A stretch of DNA of 64,000 nucleotides from Helicobacter pylori. GTDB taxonomy: Bacteria; Campylobacterota; Campylobacteria; Campylobacterales; Helicobacteraceae. This document shows, in pieces, positions 60,685 through 64,000 of the stretch. The notes below the pieces were generated by a model. The model did no database searches, was not told where the DNA came from, and was given only the letters and a program-made list of their open reading frames with translations. Location of the stretch: contig CP032046.1 in assembly GCA_008032955.1 (NCBI GenBank), positions 1,550,001 to 1,614,000 on the forward strand, given 5' to 3'. The position numbers were made by a program, and so were the translations under genes. Position 1 is the stretch's first letter. Every line of letters starts with the position of its first letter.

Positions 60685-62034
60685 ATGTCAAACACAACTT
60701 GGTCGCCCGCTTCATGGCATTCTTTTAAGATAGAGCAACACCCCACTTATAAAGATAAGCAAGAATTAGAAAGGGTCAAAAAAGAATTGCGCTCTTACCC
60801 TCCCTTAGTGTTTGCTGGTGAAGCGAGGAACTTGCAAGAGCGTTTAGCCCAAGTCATTGACAATAAGGCGTTTTTGTTGCAAGGGGGCGATTGCGCGGAG
60901 TCGTTTTCTCAATTTAGCGCTAACAGGATTAAAGACATGTTTAAAGTGATGATGCAAATGGCGATTGTCTTAACTTTTGCTGGCTCTATACCGATTGTGA
61001 AAGTGGGGCGCATTGCCGGGCAATTTGCCAAGCCTCGCTCTAATGCGACTGAAATACTAGATAATGAAGAAGTGTTGAGTTATAGAGGGGATATTATCAA
61101 TGGGATTTCCAAAAAAGAAAGAGAACCAAAGCCTGAAAGAATGCTTAAAGCCTACCATCAAAGCGTAGCGACTTTAAACCTTATTAGAGCCTTTGCTCAA
61201 GGCGGGTTAGCCAATTTAGAGCAAGTGCATCGTTTCAATTTGGATTTTGTCAAAAATAACGACTTTGGGCAAAAATACCAGCAAATCGCTGATCGGATCA
61301 CGCAAGCTTTAGGGTTTATGCGAGCATGCGGGGTGGAGATAGAAAAAACGCCTATCCTTAGGGAAGTGGAATTTTACACCAGCCACGAAGCGTTACTGCT
61401 CCATTATGAAGAGCCTTTGGTGCGTAAGGATAGTTTGACTAACCAGTTTTATGATTGCTCCGCGCACATGCTGTGGATTGGTGAAAGGACAAGAGATCCT
61501 AAGGGCGCGCATGTGGAGTTTTTAAGGGGGGTTTGTAACCCTATTGGCGTGAAAATCGGGCCTAATGCGAGCGTGAGCGAAGTGCTAGAATTGTGCGATG
61601 TCTTAAACCCGCACAACCTTAAAGGGCGTTTGAATTTGATCGTGCGCATGGGTTCTAATATCATTAAAGAGCGCTTGCCTAAGCTTTTACAAGGGGTGTT
61701 GAAAGAAAAACGCCACATTTTATGGAGCATTGATCCCATGCATGGCAACACGGTCAAAACCAACTTGGGGGTTAAAACAAGGGCTTTTGATAGCGTGTTA
61801 GATGAAGTGAAAAGCTTTTTTGAAATCCATAGGGCTGAAGGGAGCTTGGCTTCAGGGGTTCATTTAGAAATGACGGGTGAAAATGTTACAGAATGTATTG
61901 GTGGCTCGCAAGCGATCACCGAAGAGGGTTTGAGCTGCCATTACTATACGCAATGCGATCCAAGACTGAACGCCACTCAAGCCCTAGAACTCGCTTTTTT
62001 AATCGCTGACATGCTTAAAAAACAACGCGCTTGA
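60685..62034 (+). CDS. aroG: 3-deoxy-D-arabino-heptulosonate 7-phosphate synthase, class II
   Basis: First step of the shikimate pathway: erythrose 4-phosphate plus PEP to DAHP. The 449-residue protein is of the plant-like class II type, with [40 protein letters not shown] (metal-binding Cys near 73), [17 protein letters not shown], the block [45 protein letters not shown] and [15 protein letters not shown]. Class I synthases are not related in sequence. Often called dhs1 or aroF. It stands alone. Confidence 0.96.
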   Translation: MSNTTWSPASWHSFKIEQHPTYKDKQELERVKKELRSYPPLVFAGEARNLQERLAQVIDNKAFLLQGGDCAESFSQFSANRIKDMFKVMMQMAIVLTFAGSIPIVKVGRIAGQFAKPRSNATEILDNEEVLSYRGDIINGISKKEREPKPERMLKAYHQSVATLNLIRAFAQGGLANLEQVHRFNLDFVKNNDFGQKYQQIADRITQALGFMRACGVEIEKTPILREVEFYTSHEALLLHYEEPLVRKDSLTNQFYDCSAHMLWIGERTRDPKGAHVEFLRGVCNPIGVKIGPNASVSEVLELCDVLNPHNLKGRLNLIVRMGSNIIKERLPKLLQGVLKEKRHILWSIDPMHGNTVKTNLGVKTRAFDSVLDEVKSFFEIHRAEGSLASGVHLEMTGENVTECIGGSQAITEEGLSCHYYTQCDPRLNATQALELAFLIADMLKKQRA

Positions 62035-62093
62035 TTAAAATCAAAATAATAAGAGGCTTTAGTCAAGCGATCGTTTCTTCTAATGCGTTCTAT

Positions 62094-62172
62094 AGGGGGA
62101 TTTAGTTGGGGGTTGTAGGGGGAGAGTTATTTCAAAATACCCCAGTTATCCCCTTAAGAGAATGAGTTTTAC
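62094..62172 (+). repeat. G-run/C-run hairpin family, copy Z
   Basis: G5, GGGGG-TTGTA-GGGGG, then AGAGTTATTTCAAAATA, CCCC-AGTTAT-CCCC and TTAAGAGAATGAGTTTTAC. It matches the reverse complement of copy W almost base for base over about 75 positions. It lies 60 bases 3' of the aroG stop on the same strand. Confidence 0.6.
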
Positions 62173-62282
62173 ATAAAACAAAGTTTTAAAAATTAAAGAA
62201 TAATAAGGTTAAATAAGGTTTTGAGTGCCGACATTTGATGAAAGCAGAGCTAAATATTAATCTATCTTTAACTCTTTTTCTT

Positions 62283-62288
62283 TATAAT
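62283..62288 (+). promoter_or_regulatory. -10 box for the small lipoprotein gene
   Basis: TATAAT (CTTTATAATTATCG), 36 bases before the ATG at 62324. Exact consensus match. Confidence 0.6.
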
Positions 62289-62323
62289 TATCGTAAGCAT
62301 TTTAATATTCAAAGGAGCTTAGA

Positions 62324-62458
62324 ATGAGAATTTCTCTTTTAGCTGTAATTTTAGCGTTATTGTTTGTGGCTTGCCATGAAACTAAAAAACAAATTTTGCA
62401 AAACGAAGCCGATAGCACCCCCTCAGAAAAGACCATTTGGCAACCTGAACAAAAATAG
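62324..62458 (+). CDS. Small lipoprotein (HP0135-like)
   Basis: A 44-residue product, MRISLLAVILALLFVAC, then HETKKQILQNEADSTPSEKTIWQPEQK. The lipobox FVAC makes Cys17 the lipidated residue; the mature part is 28 residues, polar and probably unstructured. The start follows AAAGGAGC, and a consensus promoter and strong terminator frame the gene, so it is its own transcription unit. Function unknown; it may be a lysis- or envelope-associated small lipoprotein, which is a guess. Confidence 0.72.
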   Translation: MRISLLAVILALLFVACHETKKQILQNEADSTPSEKTIWQPEQK

Positions 62459-62546
62459 AAATTTAAAAAAGCTAAAAAGCGTTTTTTACCATCAAATTAA
62501 AAGGGCTTGATTTTAGTTAAATAGTGTTTTAAAAAGCGTTTTTGTG

Positions 62547-62577
62547 GGGTTATTGTCGCAAAATAACCCTATTTTTT
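62547..62577 (+). terminator. Intrinsic terminator after the small lipoprotein gene
   Basis: GGGTTATT (62547-62554), loop GTCGCAA, AATAACCC (62562-62569), then TATTTTTT: an 8-bp perfect stem followed by a T run. The loop sequence TCGCAAAATA matches that of hairpin copy U, so it may be a degenerate sixth member of the same family. It lies 88 bases past the stop. Confidence 0.75.
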
Positions 62578-62683
62578 ATGAGTTTTAGCGTAAAAAATAA
62601 AAGTTTTTGTTAAATAAGACTCAACCAATGTTTGAAAAGAGCAGAGCCTTAGAGTTTGAGGATTAAAAGGCTTGAGAGCGAAA

Positions 62684-63142
62684 CTACAAACTCTCTAAAA
62701 CTTTTTGAGCATGCCCTTTCGCTTTGACATTATAGAAGCATTTTTCTAAAACGCCTTGCGTGTTGATAATGAAAGTGGAGCGGATAATCCCCAAATGCTC
62801 CTTCCCATAAAGCATGCGTTTGCCATAAGCTTTGTAAAGATTGGCCACTTTCTTACCTTCATCGCAGAGCAAGATCACATTCAAAGAGCATTGGCTGATA
62901 AATTTTTGATGCGATTGCGCGTTATCAGGGCTTACGCCCACGACAACAGCGTTTTTCTTTTCAAATTCGCTAAACAGAGCGCTAAAATCTTTGGCTTCTA
63001 AGGTGCATCCGGGGGTGTTGTCTTTAGGGTAGAAATACAACACCACTTTTTTATGGAGCAAATCTTTTAAAGAAATTTCCACGCCATCGCTGTTTTTCAA
63101 TCTAAAATCAGGGGCTAATTGCCCCACTTCTAATTTTTCCAT
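62684..63142 (-). CDS. bcp: Thiol peroxidase Bcp (peroxiredoxin)
   Basis: Thioredoxin-dependent reduction of hydroperoxides in the cytosol. The 152-residue protein has the peroxidatic Cys46 with Thr43 in FYPKDNTPGCTLEAKDFS, and Arg in GIIRSTFIINTQGVLE. A second Cys in the CLSN-like SQCSLNVILLCDEGKK region may resolve. Length matches BCP/PrxQ. It follows lutC by 9 bases on the same strand and is probably co-transcribed with the lactate genes. Confidence 0.95.
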   Translation of the reverse strand: MEKLEVGQLAPDFRLKNSDGVEISLKDLLHKKVVLYFYPKDNTPGCTLEAKDFSALFSEFEKKNAVVVGVSPDNAQSHQKFISQCSLNVILLCDEGKKVANLYKAYGKRMLYGKEHLGIIRSTFIINTQGVLEKCFYNVKAKGHAQKVLESL

Positions 63143-63151
63143 TCTTATCCT

Positions 63152-63787
63152 TTAATAGAGAATGACAGCGACTTTTTGAGGCCCATGCACCCCAAAAACG
63201 GTTTTTAATTCAATGTCGGCTGTCCGGCTAGGCCCGCCAATAAGGAGCATGTTTGTGGGCAATACGCCGTTTTGGCTTTGATTTTTCAAAGCTTGCATGC
63301 CTTCACTCAAGTTGCGCACAATGGATTCTTTTTTCAATAAGATGATGCAATTAAGGGTGATGAGTGAAAGCAACCTTGGGCTTGCATGCGAAGAAACCGC
63401 CCCAATCATGCCCAAGCTTGAAATCCCACAAACCCCATGCAATAAAGCGGTATCAATCTCAAACAACTCTTCACGCATCGCTTCAATTTCTTTATCATAA
63501 GGCTGTAAAGTAAAATCCTTGAACGCTTCAAAATTCAAATTCAAATCTGTAGAGTGTAAGATTTTTTTGCTTTTAAAATTTTCTAAAGCCTTTAAAATGG
63601 CTTGCTCTAAATTTTCTTTAGCGCTTTCAATGACTTCAGCTTTATTCAACACTTGGAAATGTTTGTATTCTTCCACCAAGTCTTCAAACTCCACTTTAAT
63701 GATATTCCTGTAAGCAGGGTTTGCTCCCTGAATGGCATTCTTGGCTCTGGCTTCTTTAATGCGCTTTAAAATAAGCTCTTTACTCAT
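63152..63787 (-). CDS. lutC: Lactate utilization protein LutC (LUD domain)
   Basis: Part of the three-subunit L-lactate dehydrogenase (LutABC/LldEFG) that oxidises lactate to pyruvate at the membrane. The 211-residue LUD-domain protein has VCGISSLGMIGAVSSHASPRLLSLI and a conserved C-terminal block MLLIGGPSRTADIELKTVFGVHGPQKVAVILY. The ATG lies inside the lutB end (8-base overlap), showing translational coupling. Confidence 0.88.
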   Translation of the reverse strand: MSKELILKRIKEARAKNAIQGANPAYRNIIKVEFEDLVEEYKHFQVLNKAEVIESAKENLEQAILKALENFKSKKILHSTDLNLNFEAFKDFTLQPYDKEIEAMREELFEIDTALLHGVCGISSLGMIGAVSSHASPRLLSLITLNCIILLKKESIVRNLSEGMQALKNQSQNGVLPTNMLLIGGPSRTADIELKTVFGVHGPQKVAVILY

Positions 63788-64000
63788 AAACCACCCCTTC
63801 TAAGTGTTGGACTTTTGCATGCAAGCTTGTGTCCATATTGGGTAAGGTTCTCACGCTCGCCCACTCTTTGACTAAAGGCAGTATGGGAGCTAAAAGCTTG
63901 CCTAAAGGCGAGAAAAATTGAGCCATTTTCAATTGGAAACGCCACTTAGCCCCATCGCTTGCCATTTTGGCAAACATTTTCATAGAGAATTTTTCCATCC
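63780..64000 (-). CDS. lutB: Lactate utilization iron-sulfur protein LutB, C-terminal end (partial)
   Basis: The last ~73 residues of a gene that starts beyond 64000. The fragment EKFSMKMFAKMASDGAKWRFQLKMAQFFSPLGKLLAPILPLVKEWASVRTLPNMDTSLH matches the C-terminal extension of LutB/LldF proteins (A-W...R-x-LP region). The cluster-binding cysteines would be upstream, outside the window. The assignment rests on this pattern and on the lutC overlap. Confidence 0.78.
   Translation of the reverse strand, partial: MEKFSMKMFAKMASDGAKWRFQLKMAQFFSPLGKLLAPILPLVKEWASVRTLPNMDTSLHAKVQHLEGVVYE

Overview
The window is a stretch of Helicobacter pylori chromosome. It is AT-rich and contains species markers: HorA and HorB outer-membrane proteins, the chemoreceptors TlpA, TlpB and TlpC, FlaB with a sigma54 promoter, the alpha-1,2-fucosyltransferase FutC with a slippery C tract, the tlpB leader with its long G tract, a DUF874 protein, and the gene order glmM ... 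lutB known from strain 26695 (about HP0075 to HP0138). No rRNA, CRISPR array, prophage or complete insertion sequence was seen. One tRNA (Ser-GCU) is present.

Layout. 1-8.7 kb: glmM (partial), rpsT, prfA, horA, a Met/Tyr/Gly- and Asp/Asn-rich secreted protein, tlpC, rplM-rpsI. 8.9-16 kb: a small membrane protein, mqo, an NlpC/P60 lipoprotein, rpoD, mtnN (pfs), fabD. 16-19 kb: tRNA-Ser, a DpnII-type restriction-modification pair (HpyIII-like) and futC. 19-28.3 kb: a hypothetical, a D-2-hydroxyacid dehydrogenase, a lipoprotein, thrC, tlpA-queH, a probable outer-membrane protein and a glycosyltransferase. 28.3-35.4 kb: tlpB with its G-tract leader, a 5'-nucleotidase/cyclic phosphodiesterase, luxS-metB-cysK and an MrcB-like orphan. 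35.6-39 kb: the hrcA-grpE-dnaK heat-shock operon with a CIRCE-like operator. 39-46.9 kb: an aldolase-like protein, a small repeat protein, the flagellin-associated DUF115 protein, flaB, topA and a radical SAM protein. 47-54.2 kb: a DUF874 protein, ppsA, a small lipoprotein, thrS-infC-rpmI-rplT. 54.3-64 kb: horB, a DUF1104 protein, a secreted hypothetical, sdaC-sdaA, aroG, a small lipoprotein, bcp and lutB-lutC.

Links between genes. MtnN, LuxS, MetB and CysK form the S-adenosylhomocysteine recycling and reverse-transsulfuration route. SdaC/SdaA (serine uptake and deamination), LutB/LutC (lactate), Mqo (malate) and PpsA feed central carbon metabolism. The three Tlp receptors, FlaB and the DUF115 protein serve motility.

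Two points deserve attention. First, six genes (glmM, a glycosyltransferase, tlpB, metB, topA, thrS) each look one base short. Four of the sites are plainly in homopolymers, three of them G6 where the frame needs G7. Several of these genes are essential, so assembly error is likely for at least part of them. Second, the intergenic regions carry two unexplained repeat families: a ~195-bp element in two copies, perhaps a relic of an IS200/IS605-type right end or omega-RNA, and at least five copies (possibly six) of a G-run/C-run hairpin that in every case lies 3' of a gene on the same strand.
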